Below are positions 1-9,534 of a stretch of 64,000 nt of DNA, one piece after another. The notes beneath the pieces were generated by a model, which did not search any database, was not told the DNA's origin, and saw nothing but the letters and a program-made list of their open reading frames with translations. This DNA comes from Pseudodesulfovibrio aespoeensis Aspo-2 (GTDB lineage Bacteria > Desulfobacterota > Desulfovibrionia > Desulfovibrionales > Desulfovibrionaceae): positions 682,001 to 746,000 of the forward strand of contig NC_014844.1 of the NCBI RefSeq assembly GCF_000176915.2. Reading direction: 5' to 3'. A program made the translations under genes and the position numbers. Numbering within the stretch: position 1 is the stretch's first letter; each line of letters begins with the position of its first letter.

Positions 1-1
1 C

Positions 2-451
2 GGGCTCTGGCCTGTGGAGCACGATCCTGCGACCCCCGGCCCCTCGCTGGAGGAGTTGGCGCGCACAATCGCCAAGGACACCGGCATTACCGTGACCTTT
101 GAAAAAGACTGCCATTGCGTCCAGTGCACCAACCCCAATGTAACCACCCTCTACCGCATCGCCCAGGAGGCATTGTCCAACGCGGTCAAACACGCCTGTG
201 CGAGCACGATCCGCATCGAACTGCGCTGCTTCGCCCAAGGCGAAATCACCCTCAGCGTCCGCGACGACGGCATCGGTCGGGAGGCGGCTGCGCGGCAAAC
301 ATCCTCCAAAGGCGGACTGGGACTCCGCATCATGGCCCACCGCGCGGCCATCATCCACGCGGATCTGCAGATCAAGGACGACTCGAACCACGGCACGGTG
401 GTCACCTGCATCGCCCCTTGCACTGTGGCTGCAACGATCAAACGAAAATGA
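2..451 (+). CDS. NarL-type sensor histidine kinase, C-terminal part (5' end outside window)
   Basis: The frame is open to the left edge, so this is the C-terminal ~149 residues of a longer kinase. It reads GLWPVEHD, then an N-box (LYRIAQEALSNAVKHA), a G1 box (DDGIG) and a G2-like GGLGLRIMAHRA. This is the HATPase_c domain of the HisKA_3/NarL-NarX-type family, where the GL.PVE stretch sits between the dimerisation helices and the ATPase. The sensor and phospho-His parts lie outside the window. It should autophosphorylate and pass phosphate to a LuxR-type regulator. A candidate partner is the regulator at 11730-12356, now separated from it by the tps locus. The partnership is inference. Confidence 0.85.
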   Translation, partial: GLWPVEHDPATPGPSLEELARTIAKDTGITVTFEKDCHCVQCTNPNVTTLYRIAQEALSNAVKHACASTIRIELRCFAQGEITLSVRDDGIGREAAARQTSSKGGLGLRIMAHRAAIIHADLQIKDDSNHGTVVTCIAPCTVAATIKRK

Positions 452-832
452 AAAAAACGGCACCCCAAGGCACTCTCTGATTCTTCCGCAGTCCGCACGC
501 TGCGTATCAACGCCTTCACGCCTTGCGAGAATGGGGCGGACAAGAATGAGAGTGGCGCCATGCCAATTCCCCATCATCCCCAAATCAAGCGTCCATCCAA
601 CTGTTTTCACATGTATGTCATTGAAATATCCTGCGAAAAAAAGGCTTAGAAGGGAGATCTTCTAAGCCTTTGATATGTGTGGCAAAGTTGGAGGGTCTCG
701 ACAAAACCGCAGGACAGCGGATTTTGACCTCGCCCCAAGGCGCGACTCCGGAGGGGCGAGGGACAACAAGCGCGAACTAACTACGTCATTTGCACAACAC
801 CAACATACAAGACCACTCCACCTTGCGTACTG
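452..832. other. Intergenic region between the kinase and tpsA
   Basis: No convincing gene is present. The only clear element is the terminator hairpin at 636-670 that serves the minus-strand adhesin gene. No promoter was recognised. Confidence 0.5.
636..670 (-). terminator. Intrinsic terminator of the tpsBA operon
   Basis: A perfect 12-bp inverted repeat (AAGGCTTAGAAG at 641-652, CTTCTAAGCCTT at 659-670) encloses a 6-nt loop. On the minus strand the stem is followed at once by a run of seven T (plus-strand A at 636-642). It lies about 160 bp past the adhesin stop codon, so it terminates tpsA transcription. Confidence 0.85.
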
Positions 833-3800
833 TTAAGGGCGAGGAGGAACAGCCCCGCCATTTTGCATATTCTTCATGGAAATCGGCGGAACGACACCTG
901 TTGCCGGAGCCATTCCAGGCGTTGTCGCTGCGCCAGCAGAGGATTGGTCATACACGGGAACCGTGCTGACGCCCTCATTCACTGCTGCCGGACCGGAGTT
1001 GGTGTCGGCACTCAAAAGACCGGTATCCTTCTCTGTTTTACGTTCAACACCACCTTCGGCATTGATATCCGCACCGGAGGCGGCCTCGATGTCTGTGTTG
1101 ACCAGTGTCGTCTTCCCATCGGAAGTGATATTCACCGCTCCACCAGCATTGATGGTCGCACCCTGATTCTGGGTACTCGTTCCACCACCTATGCCAACGA
1201 AAGCACTCGAGGAGGTATCCTGATCCTCTTCTGTTGATTTGAAAACTCCCTTTTCTACATTCCATTCGCCTGATGTCGAAGGCTTGGCGCCGGTTGTGCC
1301 GATCGAAAGACCGGTGTCAATCATCTTGGCTGCCGTGGAGGTCGGCGGGGTAACGGCCTTGGCCGGGTTGGAGGCCGGAGGTGTTGCTGCCTTGGCCGGT
1401 GTTGCCGCCTTGGCCGGTGTGCCGGTCTTGGTCGGCTTGTCGGTTTTCTTGTCTGAGGAAGCAGCAATCGTTATGCCGAAGCTGGATTCTGTATTCTTCG
1501 TGGTGGTAATGTTCACGTCACCTTTGGTTTCGATATCAACATCTCCTGCGGTCGACATATTGGTACCCACAAGATTCACATCGCCGCCAGAAGCGTTGAT
1601 CGTAATTCCCTCAGCCCCGGCAGAGATGCTGCCAGCCTGCTGGACCGTCTGGTTCTTCTTTCTGAACTGAATACCGGCTGCAACAGATTCCTTTGTTTCA
1701 GTGGTAGGAGCAGTTGCATCCGTCGCCTGCGTGTTTGTCGGGACAACCGGTGTCGTTGGGGCTTGCTGATTCGCTGTGCCTGCGCCAGCAGCCTGCTTAT
1801 CCTTGAGCTGTTGCATTACGGTGCCATGATTATCCTGCCAGGTCGCCAGATCCTTGTTGCTCTGCGCGCTTCCGTCAGAGCCTTGCGTACCACCGGTTCC
1901 AGTCTTGGCAGCAGGTGCCTTGGGTGTCGTTTTCGGGGTTTTATCCGTCTTTGAAGCCGATGCGGAAAGCGCGACGCCTACTGCTGTGGATTCGGAGGTA
2001 CTTTCTGCCGCATTAAAGTTCACAGCGCCACCGGCGTTGATGCTGGCTTTCTTCTCTGCGCTCAGCGCAGTGCCTTCAAGGTTGACATCCTTGCCGCTTG
2101 TTATGGCGAGGTTGCCGCCAGAGGAGAGGCTTCCGGCCTCGGCTGTGGATTCCTTGGCTTTGCTGTAGCCCACCTCGGCAGTTACATTGACGGATTTGCC
2201 ATCGGTGGTTCCCTGGGCGTTTGAGGTTTTTGACGTTCCGAATCCCGCGCCTGCACGAACACTTGTGGATTTGCTCTCGGATGTGCTGTGGGCCGCGTCG
2301 AAGTTGACACCTTCCGTGCCGCTGATGGTTGCGTCACCGCCAGCCGCCATATTGGTGCCTTCCAGGGTGACGGCTTTGCCTGCTGTCAAATTCAGCGTGC
2401 CACCGGTTGCGATGCTGCCGGCAGTGGCGGTGTCGGAAGAGGCGGTGTCCTTGATGTAACCACCGGCAACCTTGGCATCCATGTTCGACTTGCTCGATCC
2501 GCCACCGGCGGCATCCCCGACGTGGAGGCTTGCGCTGGCGTCATACGAAGTTGTGCTGGAGCTTGCTGTGTCGCGGGCTGCATCGAATGTGATGCTGCCG
2601 CCGGCCTCAATGCCAGTGTCGCCAGTGGCGGCAAGGTTGGTGCCTTCGAGGCGGGTGTCACCTTGTGTCTTGATGGTGATATTGCCGCCGGAGGTGATGC
2701 CACCGGCAACGGCGGTGGAGGCGCTTTCACTGGTGTCGGTTTTGCTCGTGCCGCCGGAAGCGCTCGCCTCAAAGCCCTTGCCTGAGCCTCGCGTGAGCCC
2801 TGCACTGGCGGCCCCATTGACGTTACTGACGGACGAGGATGAGGTCTCGGTGTTCTCCGCTGCCTTGAAATCCAGGGAACTCGCTTCAAGCGTTACCCCT
2901 TGGCCACCGCTGAGCTGCGTCCCTTCCAGGGTGGTCTTCCCGGAGGTCTTGCTCGTGATCTTTCCACCGGCCTTGATGGTGGAAACAACGGCGTTGCTGG
3001 AGGCAGACGAACTGTCGTTGGCATCTCTGCTGTAGCTGACCTTGATGCCTGCGCCAACGTTGGCCGTGCCTTCTGCGCCAGCGCCAGCTTCTGCCTTGGG
3101 CTGGCCGTTCAGGTCCATCCCTGCGCTGGCTCCTGCGCGGGCATTGGCGCCCGCATCGGCCTTGGCGTATACGCCTGCCTTGGCCACATCGGACGTGCTT
3201 GAGCTTGTCTTGTAGCTGGTGTTGGCTGCGGCCTGGCTGTCATATGTCTTGGCCGTCTGGCTGAAATCGCCGCCTGCTTCGATGGCAGTCCCGACATCGG
3301 TGATGCCATCCTCTGCGGTGCGGGTAATGGACCCGGAGCCGGAGGTGATGGAAGACACCCGTGCGGTGGTGCTCCCTTCAGTGTCAGTGGTTGAGGAACT
3401 CTTTTTTTGTACTCCAACAGACAATTCGGCCTTGACATTTGCCGAAGCGCTCGCTCCTGCGGTGACACCGAGTCCGGCATTGGCTGCGGCGGAGCCTTGC
3501 GCCTTGGCGCTTGCCTTGCCGTCAACATACAGGCCGGCGCTTGTCGAGGTCGTCTCAGAGGTGCTCGTGTGGCTATCCTCGGCGGCCAGGAAATACATGT
3601 CTTTTGCCGTGATATCCACACCGGTCTCTCCGCTCAGGTCAGAGCCCTGCACGACGAGATTCTTTTTGGAATTGATAGTGAGATTCCCGCCGCTGGCGAG
3701 CGTTGTTCCCTTGTTGGTAATATCGACCGTCTCGTCCGTCGTTGTCTTGGTGCGGAGAAGGTCGATACTCGTGCTGGATTTCGCGTTGGCGGTTGCCGTC

Positions 3801-6311
3801 GCGCTGGCACCGGCGCTGGCACTTCCGGTATTGGCCTCTGCGTTGTATCCAGCCGTTGCCTCGGCATCAGCCGAATTGGTCGTGCTCGCGTAGAGACCAA
3901 CCTTGGTCGTGGTGGTTTTGCTGGAAGTGACATGTGTATCTTGTGCAGCAAGGATCTCCACGTTTTCGCCGGAGAGATTGGCATCCCCCCCGGCTGTGAC
4001 CTCTGCGCCCCGCAGCACGACATCTTTCTTGCCCGTGATGGTGAGGTTTTTTCCGGCATTGAGCCGAGAAGCCACGGCAGTGGTCGAACTGTCGAGGGTA
4101 TCCGTAGTCGTGGTTTTCATCAAATCGATACCACCGGCATCATGGGTGGCTGATGCCTCGGCGCTCGCCTCGACTTTTCCCGAAGTCTCGGCAGAGGAAT
4201 CCGTTGATGAGGATTTTGTATTGCCCTCCCCTTTGGATAAGGTAAGGACACTGGTCGTTTCAGTGCGTGTCGTCGTGCTCTCCGTATCGCGAGCTTCGAG
4301 GATACTCACATCCGTCGCGGCAATGGTGATATCGCCTTTGGACTCCAGCGTGGCTCCCTCAAGCGTGACCGTCTTGTCGGCAGACAGGTTCACGTTGTTG
4401 CCGGTCGATATGGTCGAACCAATGGCCGTGGTCTGCTGGTGTTCCGTGGTTTTCTTTTTCTTACCCCACAGGCCGCCGCCGACAAAAAGACCTGATTTGC
4501 TGGAGGTGGAGACTTCTTGCGCACTGTCTTCGCGGGCCAGGATATTGATATCATTCCCGGCGTTCAAATCCGCGTTGCCACCGGCACTGACGGCGGACCC
4601 GGCCAGCGTGATATCCTTCTTGGCTGTAACCGTCAGATTGCCGCCGCTGGAAAGGGTGGAACCGATCTGCTTCGTTGTGCTGGTGGTGGTATCCGTGTGT
4701 TTGGTATGCGTTTGAGATATTGTCGTATTTTCGATGGTATCCAGAACCACGTCGTTGCCCGCGGTCAGGCTGGCGTCGCCCCCGGCAGCGATATTCGCCC
4801 CCAGGTTTGTAATGTCCTTGGCTGCGTCGAGTTGCAGGTCGTTTTTGGCAACTATGCCCGCCTTTTTGCCTATGGTCGTGGTGGTAGACGTTTCGTCTCC
4901 GGTGGTCTCGGCCAGAGTCTTGTTGATGATGCTGCCGCCGGTGGAGGTCAGGGCCACGTCACCGCCTGAAATGGTCCCGCTGATGTTGGTGATATCACCC
5001 TGCGTGGTGACGTTCAGCGTGTTGGAGGCTGAAATGGTGCCGCCCGTGTTGGTCAGCGAGGTCAGGTTGAGATTGGCATTCGTTGCGGAGATGTTCGCCC
5101 CATCGTTCGCGGCGAACATCTGTTTGGTGGAAGCCGCCAGATAGACCACCGGCGCAAGAACTTTCTGGCCATCGACAACGGTCTCCACCATCCAGAGCAT
5201 GTCTTCCTTGAGCACAGATTGCTGATACGTACTCAGCTTGATTCCTATCTTCAGGCCGAGCGTCCCGGCCTGATTGGCAGCGCTGTCCATGAGGCCTTGC
5301 ATCTGCTCTTTTTCGTTGGAATATTCTGGAAGGAGATTGCCCCCTGTCTTGGTGGCCAACTGTTGACCCACGAGATATGTCTCATAGCCCGCATCGCCCA
5401 GACGCTTGATCACGTCATCGGAGTTGAACTTATATTTTGCAAGAAGATATTCACTGCCCAGGAAGTTGTCGATATTGGCATACAGAGGGTTGGACTCCAC
5501 CAGATAGCCAGCGTTTGGATCCTTGTTGGTGACGAACATGCCATTGGGGTTGGTGGGCAGGTTCAGCGTCAGGCCGGGAAAAGTCGATCCTGTAGCCGTT
5601 CGAGCGACAGGTGAGGCGGTGTATGGCGAACCGTTGTTCGTCAGTGCAAAGCCACTCATGGAGAGGGTGTTTGCCCGGATGTAAGATTTTCGTACAGTCT
5701 TGGTGCCTTCCGGGCCATAGACGAGATCGCCGATAATCGATTCTCTTAGTTCGTCGCTTTGGTACGTGTCTCTCCTATCCCTGGAATATGTTTTTGTTTC
5801 AACCATCAGATCGCTATTGTCGAATGTGGAATGTTGATTCCCAGATATAATTACCGTGTTGCCGGAAATGGAACTTCCTAAATTGAGACCGGAATCGAAC
5901 CCCTGAATGGTGACTGTTCCCCCGCTTCCGCCAGTGATATTCGGTGTGTAATCAGGAGTGTGCAAAAACGCATAAGTCTCTGTCCATGTGATCACAAAGT
6001 CGTAATCGGCACACTTATATATGCCCCCGCACAAATGATTGCCACTATAATTAACCAATTCCTCTTTCTGATCTGTCACCACCAAATTCTTGTCGCCAGT
6101 CTTGATCTTATTCTGAAAGTTGGTCGCAGTGATGTTAATATCATGCCCAGCATCAATTTTGCTGTAATTGATGAAGTTCCTGGCGTTAATGGTAAGATCA
6201 TGGCCGGAACCAATCGTGCCAAGAGGATTTTCCGGCGTCGCTTCATTAATCAGCCCACCAGTTGATGAAAGGAAGAGGTCATTCCCGGCGTACAATGCAC
6301 CTGCGTTCACC
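833..6311 (-). pseudogene. Two-partner secretion exoprotein TpsA (filamentous haemagglutinin type), C-terminal 1825 codons, cut off by an IS
   Basis: This is the body of a large secreted adhesin built of repeated haemagglutinin units with the recurring pattern 'GG(D/N)..L.AG.D..I.A..D...S...'. Alternating Ser/Thr/Ala/Gly-rich strands are typical of a right-handed beta-helix. Near the C-terminus there is a Pro/Ala/Thr-rich stretch (PAKAATP repeats, complement of about 1330-1430), and the protein ends in GAVPPRP. No VENN motif, toxin domain or downstream immunity gene is seen, so a CdiA role is not supported. Its reading frame is the direct continuation of the N-terminal fragment at 7551-9524. 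Removing the IS and one CACC copy gives one uninterrupted frame of 2482 codons (…KASL|VNAGALY…). As it stands this part has no secretion signal and no convincing start. Confidence 0.9.
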
Positions 6312-7181
6312 TGTAAAGTCCCCTTTCATAGGGCCAGTTAACGGTAGAGACTCCCGACAGTTTTCGGGGGGGTTGCCCAGAGGGCAGGGGGTACCCCCTG
6401 CCCTCTGGGCAGCAAAATTTATCGGCGACATATTCCCCAGGGATTCATGAGGACGTCCCTCGTTGTACTCACGGATAAAGTCCTCCGTAATGGCCCGAAC
6501 TTCGCTCAGGCTGTTGAACACGTACAAATCAAGCACTTCTTCTCTGTAGGTCCGGTTGAACCGCTCGATGTATGAGTTCTGGGTGGGCTTGCCAGGCTGA
6601 ATGAACTCCAGATTCACGCCATGCGATTCTGCCCAGGCCGCCATGACAGTCCCCGAGAACTCCGGACCATTGTCCATTCGCAACCTTTCGGGATAGCAGC
6701 CACGCTCTTCGGCGACCCGATCCAGCACCCTTACCACTCTTCCTGCTGGCATATTGGTATCGATTTCCACGGCCAAGGCCTCACGGTTGTAATCATCCAC
6801 AGCGTTGAAAGTCCTGAAGACGCGACCGCTGTAAAGGGTGTCCCGCATGAAATCGATCGACCAGCAATGGTTTGGCGCAAGCGGCTGGGCCACTGCCGTC
6901 CGAGAGGCTTGCGGAAGCCGCTTCTTGGCCTTGCGCTTCAGGTTCATTTTCAAGAGGCAGTAAACCCTCCAAACCTTCTTGTGGTTCCAGGGCTTGCCCT
7001 GCTGTCGAAGGACGTTGAAAAGTTTACTGAAGCCCCATGTAGGCTTTTTCTCGGCCAGTTCAGTCAAGGCTGCGATGACATCGCTATCGTCCCGCGGGTG
7101 CGGCTTGTAGGCGTAGTAGCTCCTACTGATGCCCATGGCCGCGCAGGCCTTGCGCGAGCTCAGCTCAAACGCGTTGACCAT
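6279..7181 (-). CDS. IS3-family transposase OrfB (DDE integrase core)
   Basis: This is the catalytic part of the transposase, 300 residues from its first ATG. The rve/DDE fold is visible: first Asp in WSIDFMRD, second in RMDNGPEF, and Glu in SYIERFNRTYREE. It ends with the typical FNSLSEVR…YNEGRPHESLG region. In the same frame the coding sequence extends upstream through KKTLRPVQRKEVVTH to the A7 run at 7220-7226, so a fused OrfAB product is expected. The frame has no stop inside the element. It runs through the terminal inverted repeat and ends at 6279-6281 in host DNA, adding about ten host-encoded residues. Confidence 0.9.
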   Translation of the reverse strand: MVNAFELSSRKACAAMGISRSYYAYKPHPRDDSDVIAALTELAEKKPTWGFSKLFNVLRQQGKPWNHKKVWRVYCLLKMNLKRKAKKRLPQASRTAVAQPLAPNHCWSIDFMRDTLYSGRVFRTFNAVDDYNREALAVEIDTNMPAGRVVRVLDRVAEERGCYPERLRMDNGPEFSGTVMAAWAESHGVNLEFIQPGKPTQNSYIERFNRTYREEVLDLYVFNSLSEVRAITEDFIREYNEGRPHESLGNMSPINFAAQRAGGTPCPLGNPPENCRESLPLTGPMKGDFTGERRCIVRRE

Positions 7182-7550
7182 GTGCGTGACAACTTCCTTG
7201 CGTTGAACTGGCCTCAGAGTTTTTTTCGATTACATCCTTGAGCGCCATGTTTTCCAGGCTGAGGTCGGCGAACATCTGCTTGAGCTTACGGTTCTCCGCT
7301 TCGAGATTCTTCATCCGTTGGATATCGGATGCCTCCATGCCGCCATACTTTGACTTCCACTTGTAGTACGTGGCGCTGCTCACGCCGTGCTCGCGGCAGA
7401 CATCGACGACAGTCCGTCCGCCTTCCACTGCCTTCAGGATCTTGACGATCTGGTACTCACTGAACTTCGATTTACGCATACAAAACTCCTGTCCCATTTT
7501 GGGCCAGAAGTCTCTACTTGGCAATGGACCTAGTTTACGGGGACTTTACA
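6312..7550 (-). mobile_element. IS3-family insertion sequence inserted in tpsA
   Basis: The element is 1239 bp. Its ends are imperfect inverted repeats sharing a perfect TGTAAAGTCCCC (6312-6323, and complement of 7539-7550), with further matching such as GTAGAGACT inside. It is flanked by a 4-bp direct repeat CACC (6308-6311 and 7551-7554), the target duplication. A 4-bp duplication and the OrfA/OrfB sequences point to the IS407-like branch of IS3; the subgroup is inference. Both transposase frames run in the same direction as tpsA. Confidence 0.92.
7165..7479 (-). CDS. IS3-family transposase OrfA (HTH_Tnp_1 and leucine-zipper region)
   Basis: A 104-residue protein starting MRKSKFSEYQIVKIL, with a helix-turn-helix (VVDVCREHGVSSATYYKWKSKYGG) and then a heptad coiled coil (MKNLEAENRKLKQMFADLSLENMALKDVIEK). 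The start at 7479 is chosen because AGGAG lies 6 nt upstream on the minus strand. It binds the element's ends and multimerises with OrfAB. The A7 run (7220-7226) lies near its end. To join the OrfB frame there the ribosome must move +1 (or -2), not the -1 typical of IS3 elements, so this copy may produce little or no fusion. Confidence 0.88.
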   Translation of the reverse strand: MRKSKFSEYQIVKILKAVEGGRTVVDVCREHGVSSATYYKWKSKYGGMEASDIQRMKNLEAENRKLKQMFADLSLENMALKDVIEKNSEASSTQGSCHAHGQRV

Positions 7551-9524
7551 CACCAACGACGCCTTGATGGTGCGCGCGGTCAGATCATGAATGGCAGAGA
7601 TGCCGCCGGTAGACTCATTGGAAAAGAATTCATGGCCCGTTACGGTGAGATCATATCCGGAATGAAGCGAGCCATAATTGATAAATTTATCTGTAGTGGT
7701 AACGGTACCGACGCCTGCGCCCGAAGTGGCAGCCAGAATGCGGGAGGTTGTGTCATTCTCGCCACCAATAATCAGATAGTCAGCCGTCACGCTCATATCT
7801 CCGGAACTTTCCAGTGTGCCGCCGTCAACGACGTACAGCGATCCGGTCTGCATGTTCACAGAGCCACCCCAAAGAGAACCCGAGTTGTTTACTGAATGAG
7901 AGGCTCCGACAGTCTTGGCTTTGAAATCAAGAAGGTTGTGCGCATAAATGGATGCTCCGGCATAGTTATGCAGCGATCCATCATACTCCATAATAACATC
8001 GCCAGCATCTGCCGTTATGGTCCCTTGATAGTTGTTCAGGCCGGTGCCGGCAAAGATATGGATATCCCCTTCAGTGCTCTGCACGCCTTGTCCGACCTCA
8101 TTGTCAAAGCTCACTGTCCCGGTGTTCGACGTCAGGACCATATCCCCCACAGATTTGAGCGCTGTCCTGTTAAACAGAAGGGCACCGTCAGTGGAGGTCG
8201 CCCTCATGGTGCCGCCGGAATTCAGAGTGGTCGGATTAAAACCTCCGACTCTGAGACTTTGGGCGGACAGGTCCATTGCCGAACCTGCGCCATAGTATAC
8301 ACCATCAATAACCCAATACCCAGAACCGCTGAGGTTGACCGTGTTGCCGTACCGTTTGTTGGCATCGACAATGCCAGCCGTGTCAGACGATAAATCCGTC
8401 AACCCACCAAGGTTGTAGGCGAGATCACTGTCAGCCTTGATTCCACCGCCAGTGAGAATGGCACCGCCATTGGTGGCAGTCAGGCCGATATTGCGTCCGG
8501 CGGAAAGATTTGCGTCAGTGATTTTGATGGCATCTGTCGCGGCGCTCGTGCTGGTGAGGGTCAAGTCCTGTTGGGCCGAGAGCTTGCTGCCTAGTTCGAT
8601 CTTGCCAGATGATGTAATAACAAAATCATCAGCCGTGGCTGCGGCCTCGCCCTTTATGCGGACGCCGACTCCTGCCTCGGTGGCCTGCATGTTGATGCGG
8701 TTGGCGTACATGCCGCCCAGCGCGCTGGAATCAATGGCCCATGTCGGCGCAGGCGTCCCATCGGAGGCAATGGCGGACGTCGCACCTGTCGCATGGTTCC
8801 AGTGATTCGTGCCAGCCACCATATTCAGCGTCTGAGCATTGATCTGCCCATCAACAGCGATCTTGCGGGAAACGAGATCGAGGACCTGCTGGGCGCTTGC
8901 GTTGATGCCGGTGCCTGTAATGAGAATATCACCGCCGCGCACGTTGAAGCCGTTGAGCGTGCCGCCTGTCATGTCTGGCGTACCCGTAACGAGGCTGGCT
9001 TGATCCGTGTTGATGAAACCGCCGCCGCTGCTGGTGATGCCAAAGGGGTTGGCGATGATGATATCGGCCTTGCCGCCCAGCACCTCGGTAAACCCGTTGA
9101 GATAGGTACGGCTGTTGCCGGTCACCTCATTGAGGATGATGCTCGCCTGATTGCCTGGGGCGAGATTCGAGTTGCCAGCGACCTGTCCGGCCAGTTGGGA
9201 CTGGCGAAACGCTTCGCTCATATCGCCGTTGTTCAGCACCAGGCCATGCGGATCGACATTATAGTTCGTAAATGCGTTATGCGACATGCCGGAGCCGTTG
9301 GGTGTGGCGATGTTGACCACGGGTACGCCATTCCCGGCGGGGGTCACGGTGGTATTCGTTGCACCGGACGGAACCGGGTCTGCCGCCAGAACCATCTGGG
9401 GAGGGCACAGGAGCAGGAAGCACAGGAACCAGACCAGTGATCTGAATCCGAGATCCATGCACTTTTGACTCATCTTCCGAATCCTGATTTGACGCATCAT
9501 GGTGTGTCCCATCGCAATAGTCAT
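7551..9524 (-). pseudogene. Two-partner secretion exoprotein TpsA, N-terminal secretion domain (interrupted by IS)
   Basis: This fragment begins with a long signal region of the extended type: charged MMRQIRIRKMSQKCMDLGFR, then a hydrophobic core (SLVWFLCFLLL) and a cleavage site after VLA. The TPS/haemagglutination-activity domain follows (about residues 60-330), with SHNAFTNYNVDPHGLVLNN, the IIIANPFGI variant of the NPNGI motif and GGGFINTDQASL. It ends at the IS, where translation would run a few codons (VCKVPVN) to a stop at 7530. AAGGAG lies 9 nt before ATG 9524 and overlaps the tpsB stop, so the two genes are translationally linked. If made, the product is a secretion domain with little passenger. 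Confidence 0.92.
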
Positions 9525-9534
9525 AAGGGGCTCC

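Noticed and set aside
863-5614. Several plus-strand open frames across the adhesin
   Set aside because: They mirror the repetitive minus-strand adhesin and have no ribosome sites or recognisable domains.
833-6310. CdiA-type contact-dependent toxin
   Set aside because: No VENN motif, toxin domain or immunity gene was found at the C-terminus, which ends in a proline-rich tail.
7220-7226. Classical -1 programmed frameshift in the IS
   Set aside because: The frames on the two sides of the A7 run are related by +1 or -2, so I do not claim a standard -1 site.
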